Notes: generated by a model from the letters alone, not told the origin. A DNA stretch of 64,000 nt from Delphinapterus leucas (GCF_002288925.2 NW_022098000.1:21115142-21179141), one strand, 5' to 3'; shown: positions 34,110-45,422, numbered from the stretch's first letter. Made by a program: numbers and translations.

Positions 34110-34420
34110 CTGCCGTACCCTTACTGTGCAAAAGGCCTTCACTGAGTGATGTGGGAAATCAAAAACAAAGCAGTCAGGTCCCAGCCCTCTTCCTGAGGAA
34201 ATGTGTGCATTACAGGTACCCAAGGATTCCAACAGCAGGGTAAGATGTGACATGTGCCCAAGGATAGGTAAAAACAATAGAATCAAAGGAGAGGAAGAGG
34301 GGCAACTGGGAGAAAACTTTATAGAGAAAGTGTCTTTTGAACTGAGACTTAAAAGAGAACTTTTAACTAGTGAAGATGGGCAAAGGGAAAGGAACATTCC
34401 AGGTGGAAGCTGAGAATAGG
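34110..34420 (-). mobile_element. L2-like fragment, minus orientation (uncertain)
   Basis: Text such as 'tttatagagaaagtgtctttt', 'gaactgagacttaaaag' and 'ggaacattccaggtgga' follows the antisense layout of the L2 3' coding end. Divergence is high; the 142-codon minus frame at 34035-34463 lies in it and is best read as decayed L2 plus chance. Confidence 0.5.
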
Positions 34421-34674
34421 GAACATGGAAAAGATAAGACATCAGTGGCCAGGTGTGGACCACAGGGCCTGCTCCCCTTTCTGTTACTAATATGTTAACT
34501 GTTCATGTGATGGAAAGGGATCACCTATTTGTCATCATATTTGCAGAAATTCTTCCTTTAATCCAAACTAAATAATTTTCCTCGGACTGCTGTGAAATGA
34601 GTCCTTTCCAGTATTAGTGCCTTCATTACTTTAGTATCCACATCTCTCTTTCTTGTTTATTATTAGGTCAATGT

Positions 34675-34855
34675 TTTTCAAATTCTTCTGCCCGCTTGCA
34701 ATGGGATAAATTGGAAATAGTTGCAGAAATGCAGATTCCTGAGTCCCAGCCCACGTGGCTTCTCTCAGCAGCTTTGAGGGCAAGTCGGAAGAATCTGCAT
34801 TTTAACAAACTCCCTTGAGATTCTAACATTCACTCAAGTTTGAAAGCAGCTCTCC
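34675..34855 (+). mobile_element. MER5-type hAT-Charlie DNA transposon fragment
   Basis: Typical internal text 'atgcagattcctgagtccc' and 'aatctgcattttaacaaac', ending in 'actcaagtttgaaagc'. Confidence 0.65.
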
Positions 34856-34869
34856 CACATCTGTTCTTT

Positions 34870-35020
34870 CCCAAATTTGCTGAGCATAGAAATCACCTAC
34901 AAGTGTTTGTTAAAAATGTGGATACCTGGCCATTCCCATGGAGATTCCAATTCTGTGGCTCTGGGATGTAGAGAACAGGGGTTTAAATAAGCACCTCTGT
35001 GGCACTAGGATCAGGTTAGG
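34870..35020 (+). mobile_element. Second MER5-like hAT fragment (weak)
   Basis: 'gagcatagaaatcacctaca', 'gttaaaaatgtggatacctgg' in part, and 'caattctgtggctctggg' follow the order of a MER5-like element, but the ends are not clear. Confidence 0.45.
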
Positions 35021-35044
35021 TTGGGATATACAGCGTATTAAATG

Positions 35045-35235
35045 AATGTGTGTTTGGGGTTAGAGAGGTCCTTCAAATCCTAGGTTAGACATTTATCAGC
35101 TGTGTGATTTGGCTGAGTTTCTTAACCGCTCTATGCCTCCAAATTATCTACTCTGCTGGAGTCCGTTTCATCCTGTGTAATGAAAGGTACTTCACAGAAT
35201 GGCTGGAAGCATAAATAAGTAAATGGCTTAGTATA
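35045..35235 (+). mobile_element. MIR SINE, plus orientation
   Basis: MIR core is recognisable: 'caaatcctaggttagac', 'agctgtgtgatttggct', 'gtttcttaaccgctctatg', and a 3' part 'aatggcttagtataatg'. Confidence 0.75.
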
Positions 35236-36349
35236 ATGTTGGCTCTCTCTCATCCCCTTGCCCCAGCCTCCCAAGTCAGGGCTCAGCTCTCCAGCTCTGA
35301 TGAGAAACAGGGCAAGAATGCCACCAAAACTCACCTCTTCCGAGAAAGGTGGCAGGGTGCCCACAGGGAGAGAAGATGGGCTTTTGGAGCTGGCCTTGCT
35401 CTTAGCTGCCCCTGGGAAGTTAAAATGCAACTCATGCCCGTGCTGGAATCAACATTCAGAACTGGGCAGTCCTCTAAAAATAGCAAGATGTCTGGCTGAG
35501 TCTTTGGAAAAATAAGGTTCTATCCCAACATGTTACCCAGGCTTGCCTTAAAAGGAGGGGCCACTGCTTTATTTTCTACCTCCTCAGCCAGATGATGGTA
35601 AGCCCCAAATAATTTGGCTTGTGCCTCGGTGAACTCCAGAACAGATTCTGTTTCATGGACACCCACCAAGGACACCAGCAGTCATATTCCCGGGTGGGTG
35701 CGTCTGTGGGGACCACTCCTCCTGCAGATACTAGAAGGCGCCTAATCTCCATAAAAGCATGAAATTTTGGTTACATTTTAAGAAACTATTATCAGGCCTT
35801 TCTATGGGGCAGAGAAGGGATAGGGAAAACTAAGATGTCTATATTCGAAATTCAGAGAGTGAGATGGGGCGATTTTCCTTCAGTCTTGCTTTCCTGTCCT
35901 CATCCAGCAAAGGGCTGACTAACTAAGGTCAGCTCTGTCATCAGAGGGCAAGGCCTTGTGGTCAATAAGGGGACAGTCTGAGCATCTCACCATTTATATC
36001 TTTTCCTAAAGGTCCTGACAATGAGACTGGAGCCCTGGATATTCAGAACCTCTATCGATTCTTGTCAGAAATGATACTGACGAATTCCTTTCCTTAACAA
36101 ATCTTTTTCAAACATATGAAATTATTAAAAATTGGGTTTTTTAAAAAAGGGAAACCAAAATTGTGAAATATTTTTGAAAATATTTAAGCTTTCCCAAATA
36201 TCTTAGAATCACCCCTTGTACAACTGTCACGTGAATGAAACTCTTTAAAGTAGGTCGAATATAAGGACCTCCATGGTGTGGGTAGTTTCAGTTGCCGTAT
36301 TAATTAATAATAATATTAAGTATATATTAAATAATAGTAACAAGAGTGA
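35236..36349. other. Non-genic stretch
   Basis: No gene or repeat is named here. The overlapping 85-99 codon frames at 35131-35515 run on both strands of a GC-richer patch and show no domain. Confidence 0.55.
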
Positions 36350-36505
36350 CAGAGACCATTTATTAGACTTCTAATACTTTACATGAATCTATATCATTGA
36401 AGCCTCCTGTTGAATAAGTATTATAGTCACTTTACAGGTGAGGAAACAGGCTCAGAGAGGTTAAGTAGCTTGCTCACAGTCACAGAGCCAGAACGCACAG
36501 ATGGC
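36350..36505 (-). mobile_element. MIR SINE, minus orientation
   Basis: Reverse-complement MIR wording: 'tttacaggtgaggaaacagg', 'ctcagagaggttaagtagc', 'ttgctcacagtcacagagc'. Confidence 0.85.
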
Positions 36506-36934
36506 CAAGCCATGATCTTCCTCCCCATACCCCTCTGCCACCAATAATCTTGACGATTACATTGTCTATCATTCAGACCTCTCCCTGTCTTAACCCATCC
36601 TTGATTTTTCCCAAACCCAGGAGTCTTTCTGAGGACCATTCATGGGAAATCACCATCCTCACTTCCCTGTCATGCTGCATCTGAGACATTTATGTGCAAA
36701 TACTGCTTGGTGAAAGAAATAGGAAAGAACTATAATTTCTGCTTATGCTTTTGATGCTACCTTAACCGTTACTTAAGTTCTGAGTGTCTTTAAATGGAAC
36801 TTAATTCTCAAGAACAAGGGAAATTTAAGGCTTCTAATCAACTGTCTGACTACAGGACAGAAGCAGGGAAAAATAAATCTTGTTTTCAATAACATGTTGA
36901 GTGACATTTTATATGGCCATCAACCTGTTCTCCT

Positions 36935-37070
36935 AAGAAACTCAAGACTCTCCACATGTGTTATCTCATTAATCTTTAACCCACCCTGTGATGGGCAGAT
37001 GGGGTTACACAACCACTACAGGAATGAGGGAGAGAAGGGTAGTGATTTCACCAACATCACAGAGCACACC
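36935..37070 (-). mobile_element. MIR SINE fragment, minus orientation
   Basis: 'tgtgttatctcattaatct', 'ttaacccaccctgtgatgg' and 'tgatttcaccaacatcacag' fit the 3' part and core of an antisense MIR. Confidence 0.7.
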
Positions 37071-38324
37071 CATGGCCACCTAACACACCATACCTCCCCA
37101 TCCTTCCTACTAACACCACCAGCCAAAGTCACAGGACACTGCTGTATCAATGTCCCTTGCCCTGTGCAAAACTCAGAGAAAGTTGTCTTTCTATTCCCAT
37201 CCTAGATTTTTTCCTCTCATTTATGCCTGGTCTGAAACGCTTTGATTTTACTGCAGCTGTTTGTTTTGTTTTGTTTTTCCAGCCTTCCTTTCACTTCGTT
37301 TCCTCATCTGTTTCATGAACTTCCTTCCTAGCATCTTAAGTTAGATGATGTGGGAAAGTAAGATGAGACTCAAAACAATCAAGTAATTAGTTACTAAAAG
37401 TTTATTGTTGGTTTTTTATGCAAATTTTGAAGTGAACTTTCATGTAATCTTTTGACCACATGAGGTTGGGCTTGACAAAAGGACAAAATAATTCACACCC
37501 AAATGCTGGGGACAGTCTCACGGGAGGGTTAGCAGGGTCTTGATTATCTCACATCATTTCTTGGGAAATCGATTTCTTTTGTATCCTTACGTGAATTAAT
37601 CACCTTCTGGACCTCAGCTGGCTTATGAATGGTGGGTCCCTTAAAGCTGGCTCTTTCTAGTTCTTGGGACCAAAAACCTTAGTCTCTCTCATCTGTGCAA
37701 ACCTGAAACTCACACTTTGGAGATCTTGATGTGACAGATTTAATGGGTTAAAATGAACCTGTACTCAGCTCTAAGTTCTCTGGTTCACTGGAAGAGATGA
37801 AACATTTTAATCTTCTCAAAGGCACAGCTACATCTTCTCCTTGGCCCCTCTGCTTCTCCTCGCCACCAGCCCCTGTTTTTGATGGACCACCGCCCCCAAA
37901 CTTGGGGGCGGAAGATCAACCCCACATTCTCACTCATACTAAGCCTGCACTTGACTATGGGGGACAAATGTGTTTTCACAGCAGAAGCTGATACATAGCC
38001 CTTGGATTGGATTAAATGAGTTATTGGATGATTCCTGAGGTCAGCCAGAAAGATTTTGACTTGGGTGCCTAGGACATTTTCCTATTTTCCTGAGAAAAAG
38101 TGTGATTCATAAGCCACGACTATCGCCAACACCTCAGAGGCAGAGCTGCAGAAGAATAAATGTTCACAGAGTATAAAACCCATAGACACTTTCTTCCCTT
38201 GCTTCCCTCTGAACTCTCACCTTCCAAGCCTATCTCCATGGGTTGATCCAAGACTGTTCCTCCAACCTGATTAGTTTTTTTTAAAAAGGATTACCATTTA
38301 CATATATGTAAACCAATTCATTTC
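37071..38324. other. Non-genic stretch
   Basis: No gene or repeat is seen. A short inverted match, gcccccaaacttgggggc, at about 37892-37909 can form a perfect stem and is listed as a finding. Confidence 0.55.
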
Positions 38325-38415
38325 TACGACACTAATCTGTAAAACCAGATAAAAGTAATGCCTATTTCATAGAGCAGAGACGATTCAAGGAATTTGTCAA
38401 AGCACCAAAAATCAT
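38325..38415 (+). mobile_element. MIR 3' fragment (weak)
   Basis: 'taatctgtaaaaccagataa' and 'atgcctatttcatagagc' follow the MIR 3' layout; only the end is present. Confidence 0.5.
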
Positions 38416-39179
38416 CCCTGTCATGCGTGAAAGAAATTTTGTTCTTATTTTTATTACTTTTATTGTATGTCATTGACTGCCCTTGTCAGTGCTGTAAGTC
38501 CCAAACCTTCTTTGGGGTGCAGTTCTTCCCTTGGCTTCCTCCCTGCTTCCTGGCAGAGTATCAGATCCTCTGAAGCTGAAAACCCCATCTCCCTCCAGCC
38601 AGGGGTGGCCTGTCCAGACCCCAGGTGGCTCCCCAACTGCCAGTGTCCCTCACTTCTCTGAGGCTCGGGCCTCACAGATCGTACCTAGGGCTGGTGATGG
38701 GGAAGGGGGAGCAGAAGCCGAACAAAAAGATCCTTCCCACAATGAACAATGGTGCTTGGAATGCTGCGTGGCAGCTGCCGCCCATCAACTGCGCCCAGGA
38801 CAGACATACAGCAGGACGCACAGGAGAGCCTGGCGTGCTCTAAGCCAGGGTAGTTCACTGTGCACATGCGGAGTAATTCTCTGTCGAATGCTCTCTCTCT
38901 CCTTTTTTCTTTTTCTTTTTTTTTTTTAATTTTCCTTCATGGGATTCCAAACGTTAAAAAAGAATCATATTGAGCTGTACAAAGCCAAGGCAAATTAATG
39001 AATAGAATTAATAATAATAAAAGTTTGGATGCATTGTAACTGCACCAAAATAAGCCAGAGGAACTTGGGTGCCATTTATTTCTGAACAAACAGTAGGGGA
39101 AGGACTGGACCACCCCGCTCCCCAAAGCACAGCCATGCCTCACAACAGGATGGTTTGGCGGGGAATGATGGGACGGATG
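38416..39179. other. Non-genic stretch
   Basis: No gene is recognised. A pyrimidine-rich run with T11 lies at 38890-38937. The 132-codon plus frame at 38531-38929 ends in that T run and shows no domain. Confidence 0.5.
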
Positions 39180-39560
39180 GCATGAGGTCCCGGGAGCTTT
39201 CCCACCTAGAGGAGGAGGAGAGTGCGAGGGGCCCACATCTGAGATGCGGGGCTGCATCTGGACGATGGAGGAAGCCAGGCGGGGGCCAAGACTGCTTCCC
39301 GAGGCCACATGCTTCTTTATATCCCCATACGGATTACTTTGCTATGGAATGTAAGGAAGTGTGTGGTTTCGGCGAGCGCCTCTCCGCGGCCCCATGGTCC
39401 CACCCAGAGCACCTGGTCCCCCTCTTCCTCATCCCGGCCTTGCGCCCGTGGGCAACCCTCACCGAGGGCTCCGAATCCCGCCTGGGGTCCCCCTGCCCCC
39501 CGCCCCCTTCTGAGGTTTCACCCTCTGCCCAAGGGTCAGGAACACTGATCGCAGTCGCCG
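39180..39560 (+). promoter_or_regulatory. CpG-rich patch, possible weak CpG island
   Basis: CpG dinucleotides are dense here against a depleted background. In about 150 bases at 39366-39515 I count 12 CpG with roughly 70 percent G+C. The patch is not a SINE, which is the usual cause of local CpG in this window. A TATA-like tttatat lies at 39315-39321. Open frames on plus (39155-39592 and 39309-39548) cross it but have no recognisable domain. It could be a promoter of an unannotated transcript, a decayed island, or simply GC-rich unique DNA. Confidence 0.35.
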
Positions 39561-40683
39561 AGACCCCTCTGTGGCCAGCCTCCCAGACCTAGCTTCTCAT
39601 GCAGGCAGAGGCCACGTCCCCTGAAGGTTTGTCACAGGATCAGCCCTCGCCCTCCAAGCTCCTTCCCTCTGTCCGTTTGCTCCTGAAATGAGATGTTTCT
39701 ACCAACCAAACTGAACCGTAGTGGCTTCACACCTGGCTTGCATCACTCTCTTTCATAATCACCGGCGTCTAGGGCAGTTCGCGCATCTCCAAGGGCTCTC
39801 CGCAGGTGCTGTGAGGCTCAGAAGACTGCAGCCTAGCCACACAGCCAGTCCCCTGACCCTGCTCTGCTGTCTTTTCCTCTTCATGTCACAACCCCATCGC
39901 CAAGCGGTGCTGGATGAGCCTGTTTGCGGAAAAGGTCTGAGGCGCTACAATAGTGATTCACTCATCCAATTAGCTCAGTTCCTTTCTCTCCTCTTCCCTG
40001 AACCCCTGTGTTCCCAGCCCTGACATAAAGGGCCTGAGCCCACACCAGGAAGGAGTTGGACGTATGGAGGCAAACCCCGAGCATGAGGGGAGGCTGCGGT
40101 TCCCCAAGGCTCAGGCCATCAGCTACCCCAGCTCTGAGAAGGGTCTCCCTCCCTCACTGACGCCCAGCCCCAGGAGGGCTTCCTGCATCCCACAGCTCTG
40201 CTTCCTTCCTGTTAGGTGAGTGTGTATGACATGACAGCTGGGACCACACTAAATTTATACTATGAGTTCTCAAGCAGAACCACAAGAGGAAACACCACAG
40301 GATTTGATGGATATGTGCTGCGACACACAGGAAGGGGCTGTAAAATGGAACTGAGAAGCAGCAGAACGAGGACCTGGGATGAGAAGAAAAGGGAAGAATG
40401 AAGGGAAGGTCCGCCATGTTTACACAGCAGACAGCAGGTGAAGGCTGAGTGGCCGGCAATGAAGAATGCCATCCCCACTGGGGGACAGCACCTAGAGCAC
40501 AAGAGGCTGGACCTCTCTCCGGGCTGCAGCAACACAGGTGACATCACCCACCTACCTCTTCCAGACACCAGGCCGTTGACTAACATCCTTCAAGGGCAGC
40601 CAAACTGGACTCCTTGAAAACTGGGGAAAACTTAGAAGAATGTGGGAGAATTATAAAGATGGGGCAGCTACAGAAACATACAG
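39561..40683. other. Non-genic stretch, moderately GC-rich
   Basis: I see no gene or named repeat. The 100-108 codon frames here on both strands lack domain patterns. Confidence 0.5.
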
Positions 40684-40691
40684 CTTTAGAT

Positions 40692-40897
40692 CAGCAGTTC
40701 TCAACTGGAGGTGATTTTGCCCCTCAGGGCACATTTGGCAATGTCTAGGGACATTCCTGGTTGTCACAACTAGGGGGTTCTATTGGCATCAAGTGGGCAC
40801 AGATCAGAGATGCTGCCAAACGCCCTACAATGCACAGGAAAGCGCCCACAACAGAGACTTATCCGCGTGTCAATATGCCGAGGTTGAGAAACCCTTG
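40692..40897 (+). mobile_element. MER20 hAT-Charlie element with intact 8-bp target duplication
   Basis: Nearly full-length MER20: terminal inverted repeats cagcagttctcaac and gttgagaaacccttg, and internal text 'gggcacatttggcaatgtct' and 'tacaatgcacaggaaagcg'. The eight bases ctttagat occur at 40684-40691 and 40898-40905, the target-site length expected for hAT elements. The minus frame at 40770-41129 overlaps it and is spurious. Confidence 0.95.
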
Positions 40898-40905
40898 CTT
40901 TAGAT

Positions 40906-41884
40906 AGTAGTGCTATGAACGAATAACGTCTCCGACACGGGCATATTATGGTATATTGTCTCCCAAAGAAAAGTATTGCCCTTCTTTTACAAATGTTGCT
41001 TTGTCTTTGAGCCTGTAAAATGGGCAGATGCCTCAAAGTTGTGCTTCTTTCCAGTGACAACCCTTCCCTTTTCTGAATCACGCCTGCTCCATAATAGTTT
41101 TCCTTTTCCTTCCCTGAGATTGATTTCATGTCACCTGCTCAGGAACTGGGGGCGTGATGTGTGGGAGGGGCAGGACGTGAGTGAGGACAAGGGGAGAGAT
41201 GATGAAGACCAGTGTCCTGAGTTAAAGACATTGCAACGCCAGGGGCCTGAATGATGAGCTGGACACAAGTACTTTTTCCTCCTGGATGACCTCTGCCCCC
41301 ACAGCTGCCTTCTCCCTCGCTCCCCAGGAGGAGCTGGAGGATGGTTGGGCTAGGACCAGGGTAGCCAGAGGAAGAGCTGGTGAGCCCTGAGCGGCAGCCA
41401 CAAGACACCTGTGTCACAGGTAGGAGGTGGAGGGTGAAGATGAGCTACTTGACTGCAGAGTTATAGGATGCCGGCCAAGGAGAAGGGGATTCAGAGCAAG
41501 AAAGATGCTTCAGTATCACTGTGCACAAACCATTCTAGAACCCAGCCACAGTGGGCGGGGGCCCCTGCTTCCCCGCCACTACCCTCACACCTGCCACTTC
41601 TCTGGTGCCTTGTTGAGCCCTTTGGTTTCTGGGGTGTCTTATTTATTCCAGGCAATGCTCCCAAGCTGGGGTCTACCTGGCAGAGATCTGCTAGGCTGGG
41701 TAAACCAGTTCTGCTTTTCCCGATCAGTGGTTTCCACAATTTCAGAGACCAAATGAAAATACTGCAGCCAAAGGAAGGCAAGAATATGAAGGAGAGGCTG
41801 GAGTTGAGAGAGAAACTCTGGGCCTCAGAAGCAGTGGGAATTGTCCCTAGGACTTTCCCACGACCCCTGAAAGTGTCCCCTGGG
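40906..41884. other. Non-genic stretch
   Basis: No gene is recognised. Two overlapping frames of 137 (minus) and 151 (plus) codons at 41468-41923 occupy opposite strands of the same DNA, with no domain, signal or repeat pattern; I do not call either. Confidence 0.5.
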
Positions 41885-42060
41885 CCCCTTTCCTTTGTTT
41901 TCACTAAGCCTTACAACAGGTAGGTGCAGTAGGTACACTCCCCCACTGTACAGAGGCAGAAACTGAGGTTTAACTTCCAAAAAGCAAGAGAGCCAGGGAA
42001 CATCAGTGGGATCTGAACCCAGGTAAGTGTGACTCCAAGGCCACCCTCCTGGCATTCCAT
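41885..42060 (-). mobile_element. MIR SINE, minus orientation
   Basis: 'cactgtacagaggcagaaac', 'tgaggtttaacttcca' and 'gatctgaacccaggtaag' are the antisense MIR core and tRNA-like end. Confidence 0.75.
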
Positions 42061-42291
42061 TACACTCTCTTCAGATGAGGGAGAGGAAATAAAAGGGCAG
42101 GCAAAGCCCACTCCCAAGAGCAAATTCCCGGCATCACTAAAAATATCCTTTCTTCCCCCACCTGTTCAAATGTATGGTGACGATAGCCAAGCCACCTTGC
42201 TGGGGAACGTCTCCTCCTTAATCAGCTCCCTGCCCCCTTGGCCGCACTTTCCCAGTAACACAGAGGAACAAGTGGGTACCTCTGCTCATCC

Positions 42292-42350
42292 AGTGGTTCT
42301 CAAACTTTAGCTGCATCAGACTCACCTGAAGAGCAGCTTTTACCAGATCT
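42292..42350 (+). mobile_element. MER5A fragment, plus orientation
   Basis: Starts with the MER5A terminus 'cagtggttctcaaactttag', then 'ctgcatcagactcacctgaa'; the rest is lost. Confidence 0.8.
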
Positions 42351-42519
42351 CAAACATCTCCCATATGTTTGGACTGGTTAATGTTGCTTTCCCTTTCCAA
42401 AGTCAACATACAGGTTCTTACGCACTGCACCCAGACTTCTTTAACATCTACAAGATTCAAAGATTTCCCCACATCCCTGGGGCAACCGTTTAGTCAATTC
42501 TGGCCATTTGTCAAAAGCA

Positions 42520-43000
42520 AACAACCTCAATGTCTATCGCCTGGAGAATGACTAACAAAACTGAAGTACACTCATGTAGGAGAAAAATAATGAAAGTTAA
42601 TAAATGATAGCTGCCATGAAACCTGGATAAATCTTACAGATATCATTTTAAGTGAAAATACCATCACAGAAGATTACCTATGGTATGATACTATTATGTT
42701 AAAAAACAAGCAATATATTATTTAGGAATATATGCATAAATGGCAAAAACCATAAAGCAGAACAGTTAAATTTTAAGAAAAAAAGAGCTCAGAATAAGTT
42801 ACCTCTGAGGGGAAACTAAAGAGATAACTTGGGAGAAGCATTCAGAAAGCTTCAACAGTATTGGTTTCACCAATTCTTTTTCTAAGGTAAACAGTTGTTT
42901 GTGGGTATCGATTTCATCATTATATATTGTAACTTACACATGTATTACATTCATTCTTTTATAAATATACAGTATTTGAATTAAAAATTATAAAATTTAA
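42520..43000 (+). mobile_element. Old L1 (L1M type) 3' end
   Basis: 'caatgtctatcgcctggag', 'aaacctggataaatcttac', 'ggtatgatactattatg' and 'cacatgtattacattc' follow the L1M ORF2-end and 3' UTR layout. It is far more diverged than the L1 at 14755-15368. Confidence 0.65.
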
Positions 43001-43970
43001 TTTACTTTTAAAATTATAATGTAAGATATTCAAAAACTATACATCAAAATGTTAAATTTATTTTGGAAGATGGGAGGAGGGAAAATTGTGGGAAATTTTT
43101 ATTTTCCATATTCTACAATTCTATATCATGTTAATTCTCCACAATGTTCATATCTGAAAAAAGGATAAGGATCAAAGAAAAAAAAAGTCATGCAATGCAA
43201 AATACAAATTATATATGGTTTTCACAAACCCTAAGAGAGAATATTATAGGAAAGGCAAGCTCTTGGGATCTGATTCATGCTAATGCCAGCTCTGTCTTTC
43301 TCACAGGCTTGGACCAGTGGTGCTCGGGACATAGCAAGAATCCTCACCCTAGAGGCTGCAGTCAACTCCTACAGAAGCTGCCCCCTGCTCTGGCTGGTCA
43401 AACGGAACCAAGTCCGTCTTCCTGAGAGGTTTGGTCCCCTTCAACCAGCTACAGCAGGGCTGGCAAGGCCCAGTCCTTGGAGAAACAGAAGAGATTCATC
43501 TGTGGCTGAAGTTACCTACTAACGTTTCCCTTAAGAAAGCGACTCTGATTTTGTTATCACACTCTCATGCTTCCAGGAAGGGAGAAAAGGGGAGCCCTGG
43601 GTTCAAAAGTGAGCCCAGATTTCCATGCTTAACACACAGAGCTCTGTGCCTGTGTACCCACAGCTAGACCCACTCTTATGCTCTTGACACACAGTAAAGA
43701 TTTTAGGATGGACTGTGGTTCAGCCCTGGGCCAGCCAAGGGAAGACCATGAGCCCCAGAAGACAGGGCCCCTGCTCAAAGGGCTAAGAGTCTAAGGAAAG
43801 AAATTGGACATATGACTATGGCACAATTCAATGGAACTGCAAGTCATGGCAAGGCTGGTTCCAAGACATAATTGTTTTACACAGCCCACCAAATGTGTCT
43901 GGCACACTGTGTACCATCAGGTCAGCCCAAAGATAGCTATTCACTAAGAAATTCACACGTAGCTCAGTTT
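43001..43970. other. Non-genic stretch
   Basis: AT-rich to about 43140, then ordinary unique sequence. The frames at 43144-43667 show no domain. Confidence 0.5.
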
Positions 43971-43974
43971 TGCA

Positions 43975-44075
43975 TCGGCAGAATGGGGATAATAATAACC
44001 ATAGTATCCATCACATATGGTTTTATGTGGAATGGAATGAGAATACATGTAAAGGAGTTAGAAAGATCTCAATAA
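43975..44075 (+). mobile_element. MIR 3' fragment
   Basis: 'cagaatggggataataataa' and 'gaatgagaatacatgtaaag' match the MIR 3' part in the same wording as the MIR at 45110. Confidence 0.65.
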
Positions 44076-44143
44076 TTTTTACCTGCTATTAGAGAAGGGA
44101 TCCTGACCTGCCTTCCAATTCCTCTCTCAAAATTTCTATCTTT

Positions 44144-44364
44144 TGGGCTTCCCTGGTGGCGCGGTGGTCGAGAGTCCGCCTGCCGATGCAGGGGACGTGG
44201 GTTCGTGCCCCGGTCCGGGAAGATCCCACATGCCGCGGAGCGGCTGGGCCCGTGAGCCATGGCCGCTGAGCCTGCGCGTCCGGAGCCTGTGCTCCGCAAC
44301 GGGAGAGGCCACAACAGTGAGAGGCCCGCGTACCCCAAAAAAAAAAAAAAAAAAAAAAAAAAAA
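44144..44364 (+). mobile_element. CHR-2-like short SINE, cleanest copy in the window
   Basis: A complete short element from 'gggcttccctggtggcgcgg' through 'gtgagaggcccgcgtacccc' followed by about 27 A. Copies of ttctatcttt at 44134-44143 and 44365-44374 flank it. Its long pure A tail, full length and low divergence from the copies at 26733 and 30388 make it the youngest-looking insertion here. B box variant is ggttcgtgccc. Confidence 0.97.
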
Positions 44365-44529
44365 TTCTATCTTTGACCGTGTTGCTCAGGGTGTGCCCAG
44401 GACTTAGCTGGGGTTACATTTGCTGATGGAATTCCAGAAGTCTGTGTTCACATGCTGTCCTCTGACACAAATGTGGTCTCCTGATGTCCAGGGACCACAA
44501 AGTCTCCACCCAGGGAAGCTTATTTTGTG

Positions 44530-44740
44530 CTTATCTGCACGTGCCTAGGGAGTCAGGGAGACCAGGGTTTGAAGCCTTCCCTTCTCGTTTATTAGCTCTG
44601 ATGTAGCCTCCCTGGGCCTCAGTTAACATTGTGTAAACCTTTGTTTCCTCATCTGTAAAATGGGGACAATAATACTTAGGGCTGATTGAAGGATTTTAAA
44701 AGGTAATGTTTATCAGGAGCCACATACAAGCCCCCAAGAA
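44530..44740 (+). mobile_element. MIR SINE, plus orientation
   Basis: 'tgggcctcagttaacattg', 'tttcctcatctgtaaaatgg' and 'ggacaataatacttagggc' are classic MIR text. Confidence 0.85.
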
Positions 44741-45109
44741 ATGGCAGCTGATGTTGTTTGGCTGCTGTATGTACATAGCAACAGCTCAGAGAAAATGTTG
44801 TGTCCACGGGCACTCACAACTGGAAGGGAAAGACGAGATTTAAAACAAAAAAATAGAAAAACAAAAAAATCAATAAAACCTCATCACAGGGTCATTTTAT
44901 ATTCCAACTATTAATTCTACTATCATGTAGCATGCCTTCATTCTGGTATGTGTTACTAGTATGTAATAAGTTTTACTAAAAAGTAAATGCTTCGTGTATG
45001 AGACTGAGCATATTACCTTCAAGAAATATCCTGCCTAGAAAGCAAGCCCTCATCTGTGAACACTGTCAAGAAGCCAGTCTGAAACCATTGAGTACATGAA
45101 GGCCATAGT

Positions 45110-45335
45110 GTATGGAGTTTAGACATAGGGGCTGGAGCCAGACTGCCTGGGCTCAAATCCCAGCAACCTCACAGTGGCAGCTGTGCCACTTTGGGAAAAT
45201 TGTTTGACCTCTCTGGGCCTGGGTTTCCTCATATGTAGAATGGGGATGTTAGTGATAGTATCTACCTCATAAGGTTTGCATGAGAATGAAATGAAAATAC
45301 ATGTAAAGATATACAACTAGTGCTGGGTGCGTAAT
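45110..45335 (+). mobile_element. MIR SINE, plus orientation, near full length
   Basis: Starts at the tRNA-like 'ggggctggagccagactg', continues 'ggctcaaatcccagcaacc', 'tttcctcatatgtagaatgg' and ends 'ctagtgctgggtgcgtaat'. Confidence 0.9.
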
Positions 45336-45359
45336 AAACTTTTAAGTCTTTATCTTTGA

Positions 45360-45422
45360 CACGGTACCTGAAATGTTCCTGAAACTAAGTTGGTGTTCAA
45401 TAAAAATTTATTTAATAAATGA
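45360..45422 (+). mobile_element. L2 LINE terminal fragment
   Basis: 'ggtgttcaataaaaatttat' with a preceding 'cggtacctgaaatgttcc' resembles an L2 terminus; very short. Confidence 0.45.

Noticed and set aside
34035..34463. 142-codon minus frame
   Set aside because: It lies in a probable L2-derived segment and shows only Ser/Pro/Leu-rich text with no domain.
39155..39592. 145-codon plus frame through the CpG-rich patch
   Set aside because: Length is explained by high G+C (few stops). No recognisable domain, and the reading frame has no better start or splice context than the alternatives.
41468..41923. Overlapping 151-codon (plus) and 137-codon (minus) frames
   Set aside because: Both occupy the same GC-richer DNA on opposite strands, and neither has a domain, signal peptide or repeat pattern.
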